DNA from: Streptomyces sp. NBC_01314
GTDB lineage: Bacteria; Actinomycetota; Actinomycetes; Streptomycetales; Streptomycetaceae
Length of the DNA stretch: 64,000 nt
Reading direction: 5' to 3'
Assembly: GCF_041435215.1 (NCBI RefSeq)
Contig: NZ_CP108394.1
Coordinates: 8,494,001 to 8,558,000, forward strand
Made by a program: the position numbers and the translations under genes. Positions 52,116 through 62,654 of the stretch are shown one piece after another. The notes below the pieces were generated by a model that ran no database searches, had not been told where the DNA came from, and saw nothing but the letters and a program-made list of their open reading frames with translations. How positions within the stretch are numbered: position 1 is the stretch's first letter; the number at the start of each line of letters is the position of its first letter.

Positions 52116-52769
52116 TTACCAGCCTCGTGCGCGCCACTCCGCGAGGTGGGGCCGCTCCGTGCCGAGGGTGGTGTCGTTGCCGTGGCCGGGGTAGACCCAG
52201 GTCTCATCGGGCAGCGCGTCGAATACCTTGGTCTCCAGGCCGTCCATCAGGGAGTTGAACTCTTCCGGAAGTGTTGTCCGGCCAGGGCCGCCCGGGAAGA
52301 GGCAGTCCCCGGTGAAGACATGCGGATGTCCGTGCGGGTCGTCGTAGACCAGGGCGATCGAACCCGGCGTGTGGCCCACCAGGTGGCGCGCGGTGAGCTC
52401 CACGCGCCCCACCCGGATCGTGTCGCCGTCACCGACGGGCACGTCGGTCGTCACCGGGATGCCCTCGGCGTCGTCCCGGCCCGCGTACGTACGGGCGCCG
52501 GTGGCCGCCACGACCTCGGCGAGAGCCTGCCAGTGGTCGCCGTGCTGATGCGTGGTGACCACGGACGCGATCCCGTCGTCACCGATGAGGGTGAGCAGCG
52601 TGCCGGCGTCGTTCGCGGCGTCGATCAGCAGCTGCTCGTCGGTGGCGCGGCAGCGCAGCAGATACGCGTTGTTGTCCATCGGGCCGACCGCGACCTTGGA
52701 GATCATCAGGTCTCGCAGCTCGTGCACATCCGCAGGACCGCCGACCTTCACCGCTCCGCTGTACGTCAT
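52116..52769 (-). CDS. MBL-fold metallo-hydrolase (glyoxalase II-like)
   Basis: The product has 217 residues. The metallo-beta-lactamase motif THQHGDHW (HxHxDH) lies near residue 75, followed by GHTPGS, FTGDCLFPGG and VYPGHGNDTTLG, giving a complete dinuclear metal site. Close to the hydroxyacylglutathione hydrolase-like group; in organisms with mycothiol it may act on mycothiol thioesters (inference). Next to the maleylpyruvate isomerase gene, 9 bases apart, on the same strand. Confidence 0.92.
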   Translation of the reverse strand: MTYSGAVKVGGPADVHELRDLMISKVAVGPMDNNAYLLRCRATDEQLLIDAANDAGTLLTLIGDDGIASVVTTHQHGDHWQALAEVVAATGARTYAGRDDAEGIPVTTDVPVGDGDTIRVGRVELTARHLVGHTPGSIALVYDDPHGHPHVFTGDCLFPGGPGRTTLPEEFNSLMDGLETKVFDALPDETWVYPGHGNDTTLGTERPHLAEWRARGW

Positions 52770-52778
52770 GGGGGCAGC

Positions 52779-53465
52779 CTATAGCCGGGGCAGCGGCGGG
52801 AGAGCCCCTCCTTCCACGCGCAGCGCGGCACCGTCGCGGCGGCCCACGAGCCAGCCGAGGAGCGCCGGCGTGGTTCCGGTCACCGCCACCTCGGATCCGG
52901 AAGCGGCGCTACCGGTGGTCCACGCGCGCGTGCCGTCCGTCACACGGGTGCGCGGCACTTCGGGATGGCCGGTGAAACGGTCGACGAGGAAGTCGATCTC
53001 CCGCACCACGAAGTCCTCCGGCAGATCCTCCAGCTCGTACCCGACCCCCAGGTCCACGTGATGGATCTCCATCTCGATCCAGCGCCGGAACGGTACCCGG
53101 GACGCGGAGTCCGTGACCCCGTTGCGCAGCTCGACCGTGCGGGACCAGTCCCCAAGGGCCGAGGCGGCGTCCTGGAAGCGGTCCGCGCTGTCGTGCACGT
53201 CGGCGAGCTGGGCCTTCAGGGGGCGTGGCGCGTCCCGCTCGATGTCCGCGTCCCGGGCCTCCCCGGAGGTGTACATGGGGCGCCCTTCGAGGACGTTCAC
53301 GAGCGCGTCCGCGTTGCGGGCGAGGTGGGCGAGGACGTGACCGCGGGTCCAGCCGGGCAGCCGTGACGGGTCGGTCACAGCGGCGTTGTCCAGTTCGGCC
53401 GCCGCGGTGAGGAGCCGGTCCGTCGCTTCACGTACAGAGGCCAGGTCACGCGCGTGATCCATCAT
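52779..53465 (-). CDS. maleylpyruvate isomerase family mycothiol-dependent enzyme
   Basis: The product has 228 residues from ATG 53465. The DinB-like N-terminal domain includes LPGWTRGHVLAHLARNADAL with the metal-binding histidine and later RWIEMEIHHVDLGVGYELEDLPEDF, the pattern of mycothiol-dependent isomerases. The C-terminal part (ALLGWLVGRRDG) is an SCP2-like fold. It is coupled to the MBL-fold gene downstream; a role in mycothiol-linked detoxification is plausible. Confidence 0.9.
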   Translation of the reverse strand: MMDHARDLASVREATDRLLTAAAELDNAAVTDPSRLPGWTRGHVLAHLARNADALVNVLEGRPMYTSGEARDADIERDAPRPLKAQLADVHDSADRFQDAASALGDWSRTVELRNGVTDSASRVPFRRWIEMEIHHVDLGVGYELEDLPEDFVVREIDFLVDRFTGHPEVPRTRVTDGTRAWTTGSAASGSEVAVTGTTPALLGWLVGRRDGAALRVEGGALPPLPRL

Positions 53466-53689
53466 GCCGCCGACCCTAGCCCCGTCACACCTTTCGGGTG
53501 AAGGAGTCCGGCCACGCCCGCAAATCGAATGCACGTGCTATATGGTCGGGTGCGGCGTCGGGCATGCTGGAAGGCCCGGGATTGTTGTGGAACGGGGAAA
53601 CAGGACCGGCGCTGTCAGTGGCTCCCCCTAGTCTGTGGAAGACGGGGTCTCCGGCCCCTGTCACTCACTCAAGAAAGGTGCGGACCGGC

Positions 53690-56749
<3,060 letters not shown>

Positions 56750-56787
56750 GACGCCTGAGCGAAAAGTCCTGCCACATCAGGAAAAGT

Positions 56788-56822
56788 GCGGTGGCCCGCG
56801 GGAACTTCCCGCGGGCCACCGC
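56788..56822. terminator. 15-bp perfect terminator hairpin
   Basis: GCGGTGGCCCGCGGG (56788-56802) pairs perfectly with 56808-56822 around AACTT. It serves the convergent uvrA and YceI genes. Confidence 0.85.
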
Positions 56823-56857
56823 TCGTTCTCCCATCAGCCGCCCTGGCCCTGCACCGA

Positions 56858-57430
56858 TCAGCCCTCCTGGCCCACGGGTTCGACGAACTGCATGTCCAGT
56901 TGGACCTTGACAACATCACCGAGAAGACCGGCCCCGAAGTCCAACCCGTAGTCGCTGCGCCGGATCTCACCCGTCGCCTCGAACCCGGCATGCCTGCGAC
57001 CGTCCCCGGGGGAGTCCACGACCCCGCCGAACTCGACGGCGAGCGTCACCGGGCGGGTCACGTCCCCGATGGTCAGGTCCCCTTCCATCGACCACTCCTC
57101 GCCCGCCCCGTGCACCTTCGTCGAGCGGAAGGTCATCGACGGACGTTTCTCGACATCGAGCAGATCCGCCGAGCGTGTGTGCGCGTCACGGTCGGGGTTC
57201 CCGGTGTCGAGGGAGGCGAGGGCGATCTCCGCGCCCACCCGCACATCGTCGACCGTGCCCCCGGCGTGCAGCTCGGCGGTGAACCGCACGAACCGACCCC
57301 GCACCTTGGCGATCCCGAGGTGCCGGATCGTGAAGTTCACGGCGGAGTGCAGCGGATCGAGTTCCCAGTGGCCGGGGGACAGAGGCAGAGCTGTGGCGGT
57401 CGGCGCCTGGGGCGCGTTGTCCTGAGTCAT
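56858..57430 (-). CDS. YceI family protein
   Basis: The product has 190 residues. The lipocalin-like YceI fold shows GHWELDPLHSAVNFTIRHLG at the start, VRGRFVRFTAEL, ADLLDVEKRPSMTF and the C-terminal GDVVKVQLDMQFV. The family binds isoprenoids; many members are periplasmic, but this one has no signal peptide and should be cytosolic. It is divergent from an XRE/MmyB regulator that may control it. Confidence 0.93.
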   Translation of the reverse strand: MTQDNAPQAPTATALPLSPGHWELDPLHSAVNFTIRHLGIAKVRGRFVRFTAELHAGGTVDDVRVGAEIALASLDTGNPDRDAHTRSADLLDVEKRPSMTFRSTKVHGAGEEWSMEGDLTIGDVTRPVTLAVEFGGVVDSPGDGRRHAGFEATGEIRRSDYGLDFGAGLLGDVVKVQLDMQFVEPVGQEG

Positions 57431-57530
57431 GCCTCCACCATCAGGCGTTCCACACCCGGGAGGGAGGCCGGGGAAAGAGTGGTACCGCGAGGGCCACCCT
57501 CAGCGGCGGCACACCCTGTACGTTCGACGG

Positions 57531-58382
57531 GTGAGCGACAACGAGTTGGCCGCCTTCCTGCGCAGCCGCCGCGAGGCCATCACCCCGGCCGAGGTGGGAC
57601 TGCCCACCGGCCCCCGCCGCCGCGCACCCGGCCTGCGCCGCGCCGAGCTGGCGACCCTCGCCGGGATCAGCGTCGAGTACCTCACCCGGCTGGAACAGGG
57701 ACGCGACCGCAACCCCTCGTCCCAGGTGCTCGGCGCCCTCGCGGACGCGCTGTGCCTGCGGGTGCCGGACCGGATCCTGCTGCGCCGGCTGGCCAAGGAG
57801 AGCGGCGACGACAAGATGCTCTGCTCGGCCGCCCCGCCCGCCCACACCGTACGGCCCACCGTGCGGGCCCTCCTCGACCGACTGGAGCCCACCCCGGCCG
57901 TGCTGCTCAACTGGCTCGGCGACATCGTGGCCCACACCTCGGGCTACGAGCGGTTCGCCCGCCCGCTCGGGCTCCTCGACGGCGACCCGCCCAACGTCAT
58001 GCGGTATCTGTTCACCGACGCGCGGGCCCGCACGGTATACCCGGGCTGGGAGCGGCTCGCCGACGAGCAGGTCGCCCATCTGCGCCACGAGGCCCCGCTG
58101 CACGACCCCCATGTAGCCGCCCTGGCCGAGGAGTTGACGGTCACCGCGGGAGCCCGGTTCACCCTGCGGCTGAAGGGAGTACCGGCCATGCCGCTGCGCA
58201 ACGGCACGGATCTCATCGAGCACCCCGAGGCGGGACGGCTGCGCCTGTCGTACGAGACGCTCGCCCTGCCGGACGACGGCCAGCGCCTCATGGTCCACCT
58301 CCCGGCCGACGAGGCCACGGCCACCGCCCTCGACCACCTCAACGGCCTCAAACCGGGCGCCCTGCGCGCGGTCAGCGGCTGA
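57531..58382 (+). CDS. XRE family regulator with MmyB-like ligand-binding domain
   Basis: The product has 283 residues. GTG 57531 follows a TACGTT -10-like box by about 11 bases, so a leaderless mRNA is likely; the in-frame ATG at 57429 lies in the divergent gene. The HTH covers about residues 30-80 (RAELATLAGISVEYLTRLEQGRDRNPS). The C-terminal MmyB-like PAS-type domain has VLLNWLGDIVAHTSGYERFARPL, and VYPGWERLADEQVAHLR. Related regulators repress adjoining oxidoreductase or YceI-type genes, so YceI is the probable target (inference). Confidence 0.92.
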   Translation: MSDNELAAFLRSRREAITPAEVGLPTGPRRRAPGLRRAELATLAGISVEYLTRLEQGRDRNPSSQVLGALADALCLRVPDRILLRRLAKESGDDKMLCSAAPPAHTVRPTVRALLDRLEPTPAVLLNWLGDIVAHTSGYERFARPLGLLDGDPPNVMRYLFTDARARTVYPGWERLADEQVAHLRHEAPLHDPHVAALAEELTVTAGARFTLRLKGVPAMPLRNGTDLIEHPEAGRLRLSYETLALPDDGQRLMVHLPADEATATALDHLNGLKPGALRAVSG

Positions 58383-58466
58383 ACGCGGCGCACGAGCGGT
58401 CCCGCGCGCGGGCCGAGGCCTTCGCCGGTCGGCCCGGTCAGGACGCCGCCGCGCGCGTGGGAGCGC

Positions 58467-59378
58467 TCAGACCTCACCCACCTCTGCCGCGTACGGCGGC
58501 TCCGCGCCCGCTCGGGAACAGGTGATCGCCGCCGCGCGGGCGGCGAAGCGGAGCAAGCGGGTCCAGTCGTCGGTGCCGAGGGACGCGAGGGCCATGTCGG
58601 ACAGGGCGTCCCAGGCCGACAGGCCGTGGAGGAGGGCCGCGTTGACCATGTCACCGGCGCCGATGGTGTCGACGACGTCGATCTTCTCGCCCGGTACGGA
58701 GTGCTCCGCGCCGGCGCGGGTGTGGACGGTCAGGCCGTCGCCGCCGCGGGTGACGACGACGGCAGAGGGGCCCGAGTCAAGCCACCGGCGTGGGGTGCCG
58801 CCCAGCCAGTGCGCGTCCTCCTCGGAGAGCTTGAGCAACGACACCGAGGGCAGCCAACTCCTGAAGCGGGCCCGGTAGGCGCCCGCGTCGGGGATCAGCC
58901 CCGGCCGGATGTTGGGGTCGAGGGCGGTGAACACGCCCTGGGCGGCGGTGGCGTGCATCAGCTTCTCGTACGCGCTCGCGCCGGGTTCCAGGACGAGTGA
59001 GCAGGTGCCGAAGGAGACGGCCCGGGTGCCGGCGGGGAGCCGGGCCGGGGCCTCGAAAAGGCGGTCGGCGCTGCCCTCGACGTAGAAGGAGTACTGGGCG
59101 GAGCCGCCCTCGCCGATCGAGGCCAGGGCGAGGGTCGTCGGCTCGGGACCGCGCTGCACGGACGCCACGTCCACGTCCGCGTCCCGCAGGCCGCTGAGCA
59201 GGGACTCGCCGTAGGCGTCGTACGACACCCGGGAGCAGAAGGCGGTGGGGGAGCCGAGACGGCCGAGCGCCACGGCCGTGTTGTAGGGGCCGCCGCCGCG
59301 CGCCGGCCGCAGATCCACGAGTGCGCCCGCACCCTGCGGGACCAGGTCGATCAGGGCTTCACCGGCGACGACGATCAC
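58467..59378 (-). CDS. PfkB family carbohydrate kinase (fructokinase-like)
   Basis: The product has 303 residues from GTG 59378 (AGGAAGGACC upstream). It has VVAGEALIDLVP at the start, RGGGPYNTAVALGRLG in the substrate lid, FTALDPNIRPGLIPD and the catalytic motif DTIGAGDMVNAALLHGL. Best match by pattern is bacterial fructokinase, phosphorylating a sugar at the cost of ATP. No sugar transporter is directly coupled, but two sugar-binding lipoprotein genes lie 2 kb away. Confidence 0.9.
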   Translation of the reverse strand: MIVVAGEALIDLVPQGAGALVDLRPARGGGPYNTAVALGRLGSPTAFCSRVSYDAYGESLLSGLRDADVDVASVQRGPEPTTLALASIGEGGSAQYSFYVEGSADRLFEAPARLPAGTRAVSFGTCSLVLEPGASAYEKLMHATAAQGVFTALDPNIRPGLIPDAGAYRARFRSWLPSVSLLKLSEEDAHWLGGTPRRWLDSGPSAVVVTRGGDGLTVHTRAGAEHSVPGEKIDVVDTIGAGDMVNAALLHGLSAWDALSDMALASLGTDDWTRLLRFAARAAAITCSRAGAEPPYAAEVGEV

Positions 59379-59480
59379 AAGGCGGGTCCTTCCTCGGGGC
59401 TCTCGGCCGGAAGTATCGCAAAGGGCGTGCGCACCGCGTCGGCCGGTCATGTCGGCGCTGGCCCCACACCTCGCGGCCGG

Positions 59481-60458
59481 TCACTCCCAGTCCCAGCCGA
59501 TCCCCACGATCCCCGGCCGTACCCGTGGTTCGACGAGGTGGACCGAGCGGTGAAGGCCGCTCAGGGGGAGTGTCTGCCGGCCGCTGCGGGGGGCCGCGGC
59601 GGAGTGCTGGCTGAAGCGGTGGCAGCGCACGGGCAGGGCCCGTTCGTCGAAGCGGACCTGGAGGGCGTACTGGCCGCCCGTGGACCGGAAGCCACGGACG
59701 TACTCGGTGCAGACACCGGCCGTGCCGTCGTCGAAGCCGTAGCGGAAGAGGAAGGTGTCCCCGCTGCGCAGCCGGGTGTCGAAGAGGAGTTCGGCGACGA
59801 GGACACCCGTCTCCTGGTCCCAGCGCACCCGTCCGCTGCGGCAGTTCTCCAGCGCGCGGACGGCCATCCGCTCCGGCGCGCAGCCCGGGTCGCCGTGATG
59901 GACGGCGACATAGCGGTCCACACCGTCCTTGTGGGCGCGCACGATGTGCTGGGACTCGCGGCCCAGCAGCTCCCGGCACGGGCCGACGCGGACCCGCTCG
60001 TGGTGGCCGACGGTGTGGACACCGCCGTCGAGTGGCACCTCCAGGCCGGTGAAAAGCCGTTCCAGGACGCCGGAGGCCTCCACGACGGAGCGGTACGAGC
60101 GGCGGGCGGGGCGTTCCGGGCCAGGGTGCTCGTCGGCCTGGGCGAGCAACCGGATCAGCGACTCGTCCGGGAGCTGGAGGATCTCCTCCAGGGCCCGCAC
60201 GGCCCGTAGCGACTCGGGACGTTGCGGACGCCGGGCGCCCTGCTGCCAGTAACTGAGGCTGGTGACACCGACCTTGACCCCGTAGCGCGACAGATGGTGC
60301 TGCACGCGTTGCAGCGGCAGGCCGCGGGCGGCTATCGCGGCGCGCAGCGCGACATGGAAAGGACCGCCCCGCAGGACCGATTCCAGCTCCGCCGTGGCGA
60401 CGTCCGTGGCGACGTCCCTGACCGCCGCGATGTCCGCGTGCTCTGTGGCGTGCCGCAT
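59481..60458 (-). CDS. DNA-binding regulator-like protein of streptomycetes
   Basis: The product has 325 residues from ATG 60458. An N-terminal helix-turn-helix-like part (about 30-100) contains GLPLQRVQHHLSRYGVKVGV and LSYWQQGARRPQRPESLRAVRALEEIL, similar to XRE-type repressors. The C-terminal 200 residues form an unassigned beta-rich region with SQHIVRAHKDGVDRYVAVHH and RYGFDDGTAGVCTEYVRGFR. The target and ligand are unknown. It is downstream of the receiver-only gene in the same orientation, 221 bases apart. Confidence 0.75.
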   Translation of the reverse strand: MRHATEHADIAAVRDVATDVATAELESVLRGGPFHVALRAAIAARGLPLQRVQHHLSRYGVKVGVTSLSYWQQGARRPQRPESLRAVRALEEILQLPDESLIRLLAQADEHPGPERPARRSYRSVVEASGVLERLFTGLEVPLDGGVHTVGHHERVRVGPCRELLGRESQHIVRAHKDGVDRYVAVHHGDPGCAPERMAVRALENCRSGRVRWDQETGVLVAELLFDTRLRSGDTFLFRYGFDDGTAGVCTEYVRGFRSTGGQYALQVRFDERALPVRCHRFSQHSAAAPRSGRQTLPLSGLHRSVHLVEPRVRPGIVGIGWDWE

Positions 60459-60679
60459 GCAGGGGCCTTTCTGTAGAGAAGAGCGCGACGGGTGGTCGGA
60501 CCGCGCGGGCCGATGGGGCGCCCGGTGGACGCTCGGGGCGCCGGGGGCCCTGGACGGCCGTCCGTCTTCACATCCGTACGACGGCGTTCCTTGCCCCGGG
60601 TTCCCCCGCATTGAAGCGTGTTGACCAGGTCCCGACAACACCTGACGCGTGACATGGCCGGACACCATCGGCAAGATCC

Positions 60680-61060
60680 TCAACGCGCTGGTGACCCGCG
60701 GTCAGGCCTCAGCAGGTCCCGCAGCGCCTGCCCCGAGACCTTCGACTTGTGCAGAAATCCCCGGGCGGGACTGGCGGCGACGAGTTCCTGGAGGTCGTCC
60801 AGCGGGTGCGTGGAGGTGAGGATGATGACGCACGCGGCGGTGCGCGCGAGCCTCGGCGCGAGCTCCAGGCCGCTCTCGCCGTCGAGGTCGATGTCCAGAA
60901 GGACGAGATCCGGGGCCAGCTCCGCGGCCCCTGCCAACGCCTCCGCGCCTGTGAAGGCCACGCCGACGACGCGGATCCCGTCGCGCTCCAGCAGCGTACG
61001 GGCGGCCTCCAGAAACCGGGCACTGTCATCGACGATGAGACAGCGCATGGACATGCTCAC
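60680..61060 (-). CDS. stand-alone receiver-domain response regulator
   Basis: The product has 126 residues, a single REC domain: CLIVDDSARFLEAARTLLER with the acidic pair, VLLDIDLDGESGLELAPRLA with the phospho-acceptor Asp, VIILTSTH with the switch Thr/Ser and the conserved Lys in GFLHKSKVSGQAL. There is no output domain, so it works by protein contact or as a phosphate sink. No histidine kinase lies adjacent. Divergent from the sugar-binding protein genes across a 21-bp-arm inverted repeat. Confidence 0.92.
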   Translation of the reverse strand: MSMSMRCLIVDDSARFLEAARTLLERDGIRVVGVAFTGAEALAGAAELAPDLVLLDIDLDGESGLELAPRLARTAACVIILTSTHPLDDLQELVAASPARGFLHKSKVSGQALRDLLRPDRGSPAR

Positions 61061-61083
61061 AGCCTTCCAAGGTGGTCACGGGC

Positions 61084-61143
61084 GCACATTCCGGCTAGCG
61101 GGAAAGAGTCGGCGCCGCCGGATTCCCGTCAGCCGGAATGTGC
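61084..61143. promoter_or_regulatory. large inverted repeat between divergent receiver and sugar-binding genes
   Basis: Arms 61084-61104 and 61123-61143 are 21 bases each and match at 19 positions; both start or end with GCACATTCCGGCT. The spacer is 18 bases and itself GC-rich. It lies 24 bases upstream of the receiver gene start and 117 upstream of the lipoprotein gene. It could be a double operator, or a cruciform/attenuator in the mRNA leader. Confidence 0.6.
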
Positions 61144-61259
61144 TGGCGTCCTGTGCCGGATCAACGGGTTCGCTCTCACCGAGGGAATCGAACGTGACAC
61201 GAGGAGTAGCATGTCGCCGCCGTGGGGGCCGATGCCGTCCGGTCGAGTGGGGGAGTGCG

Positions 61260-62654
61260 ATGAACACGCAGCGCCAGGACCTCGGAGAACGTCCTGTTCG
61301 CCGTGCCCTGTTGTCGGGTGCGGCGGCCGTCGTGCTGCTCCTGGCCGGGTGCAGCGGCGGTGACGCGGACGGCCGGGTGGACGAGGGCGACAAGGCGGCG
61401 GACGACACGACCTGCGACGGGAGGATCGAGGGCACCGCGCACATCACGATGTGGTTCCACGCGGGGCAGAGCGGTGAGCAGAGCACGCTGAAGAACCAGG
61501 TCAAGGAGTTCAACAGGTCCCAGCGGCAGGTGCGGGTCGAACTGGTCACCCTGCCCGAACAGCGCCCGTACACCGACCTCGTCCTGTCCGCGGCGGCCAG
61601 CGGCGACCTGCCCGACCTGCTCGACTTCGACGGCCCGAATCTCTACAGCTACGCCTGGTCCGGCACCCTGAAGCCGATCGACTCCTGTGTACCCGCGAAG
61701 ACCCGGAAGGACCTGCTTCCCTCCATCCGTGAACAGGGCACCTACGACGACCGGTTGTGGGGCGTCGGCACCTTCGACTCCGGACTCGGCCTGTACGTAC
61801 GGCCGTCGGTGCTCGAGAAGGCCGGGGTCCGGGTGCCGAAGGGCGTCGACGACGCCTGGACCGCCGACGAGCTGACGGAGATCCTGCGCAAGCTGCGCGC
61901 GCAGGGCTACGAGGCGCCGCTCGACCTGAACTTCACCGACTCGAAGGTCGCCGACGAGTGGAACACCTACGCCTTCGCACCGGCCGTCTGGTCGGCGGGC
62001 GGCGACCTCATCGACCCCGGGGAGTTCCGCACCGCCGACGGGTACCTGAACAGTCCGGAGACCGTACGGGCCCTCACCACCATGCAGAACTGGGTGGAGG
62101 AGGGATATGTCGACAGGGACAAGGAGAAGGACAGGAGCGCGTTCGTGAAGGGCCGCAGCCCCATCTCCTGGATGGGGCACTGGAGGTACGGCGAGTTCAG
62201 CGAGGCGCACCCGGGCGACGTGGCGATCGTGCCGCTGCCCGACTTCGGCACGGGTACCGTCACCGGCATGGGTTCCTGGCAGTGGGGCATCCCCGCCGGG
62301 GGCACCGACGGCGACGCGGTGTGGCGTTTCCTGGAGTACCTGTTGCGGCCGGAGCAGGTGGCCAGGATGAGCGAGGCCAACGGCGCGATCCCGGCGACGG
62401 AGAGGGCCGTGAAACTGTCCCCGCTGTACGACGAGGACGGCGCGGAGCGGCTGTTCATCGAGCAGCTGCGGAGCGGCACCGCCCGGCCCAGGCCGCAGAC
62501 ACCGGCGTACCCGGCGGTCACCGCCGCCTTCTCGCACGCGGTCGCCGACATCGTCTTCTCCGGGGCGCCCGCGGAGAAGACACTGGACGACGCCGTCGAG
62601 GCCGTCGACCAGGATCTCGCCGCCCACGACGGTTACCCGAAGAGCGGACCATGA
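61260..62654 (+). CDS. ABC transporter sugar-binding lipoprotein
   Basis: The product has 464 residues from ATG 61260 (GGGGGAG upstream); a longer ORF from 60618 is excluded. The signal peptide ends in a lipobox LLLAGC (Cys about residue 31). The SBP_bac_1 fold shows GTAHITMWFHAGQSGE, VKEFNRSQRQVRVELVTLPE, GDLPDLLDFDGP, SPISWMGHWRYGEFSEAHPG and a C-terminal ASDIVF-type region with multiple Trp. It captures a sugar or oligosaccharide for a CUT1-type importer. The next gene is a paralogue coupled by an ATGA overlap; permease genes are expected beyond the window. Confidence 0.93.
   Translation: MNTQRQDLGERPVRRALLSGAAAVVLLLAGCSGGDADGRVDEGDKAADDTTCDGRIEGTAHITMWFHAGQSGEQSTLKNQVKEFNRSQRQVRVELVTLPEQRPYTDLVLSAAASGDLPDLLDFDGPNLYSYAWSGTLKPIDSCVPAKTRKDLLPSIREQGTYDDRLWGVGTFDSGLGLYVRPSVLEKAGVRVPKGVDDAWTADELTEILRKLRAQGYEAPLDLNFTDSKVADEWNTYAFAPAVWSAGGDLIDPGEFRTADGYLNSPETVRALTTMQNWVEEGYVDRDKEKDRSAFVKGRSPISWMGHWRYGEFSEAHPGDVAIVPLPDFGTGTVTGMGSWQWGIPAGGTDGDAVWRFLEYLLRPEQVARMSEANGAIPATERAVKLSPLYDEDGAERLFIEQLRSGTARPRPQTPAYPAVTAAFSHAVADIVFSGAPAEKTLDDAVEAVDQDLAAHDGYPKSGP

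Noticed and set aside
44988..52295. The two MBL segments as attachment-site direct repeats of an integrative element
   Set aside because: They are clearly diverged over the whole length and no integrase is present, so they cannot be recent att copies.
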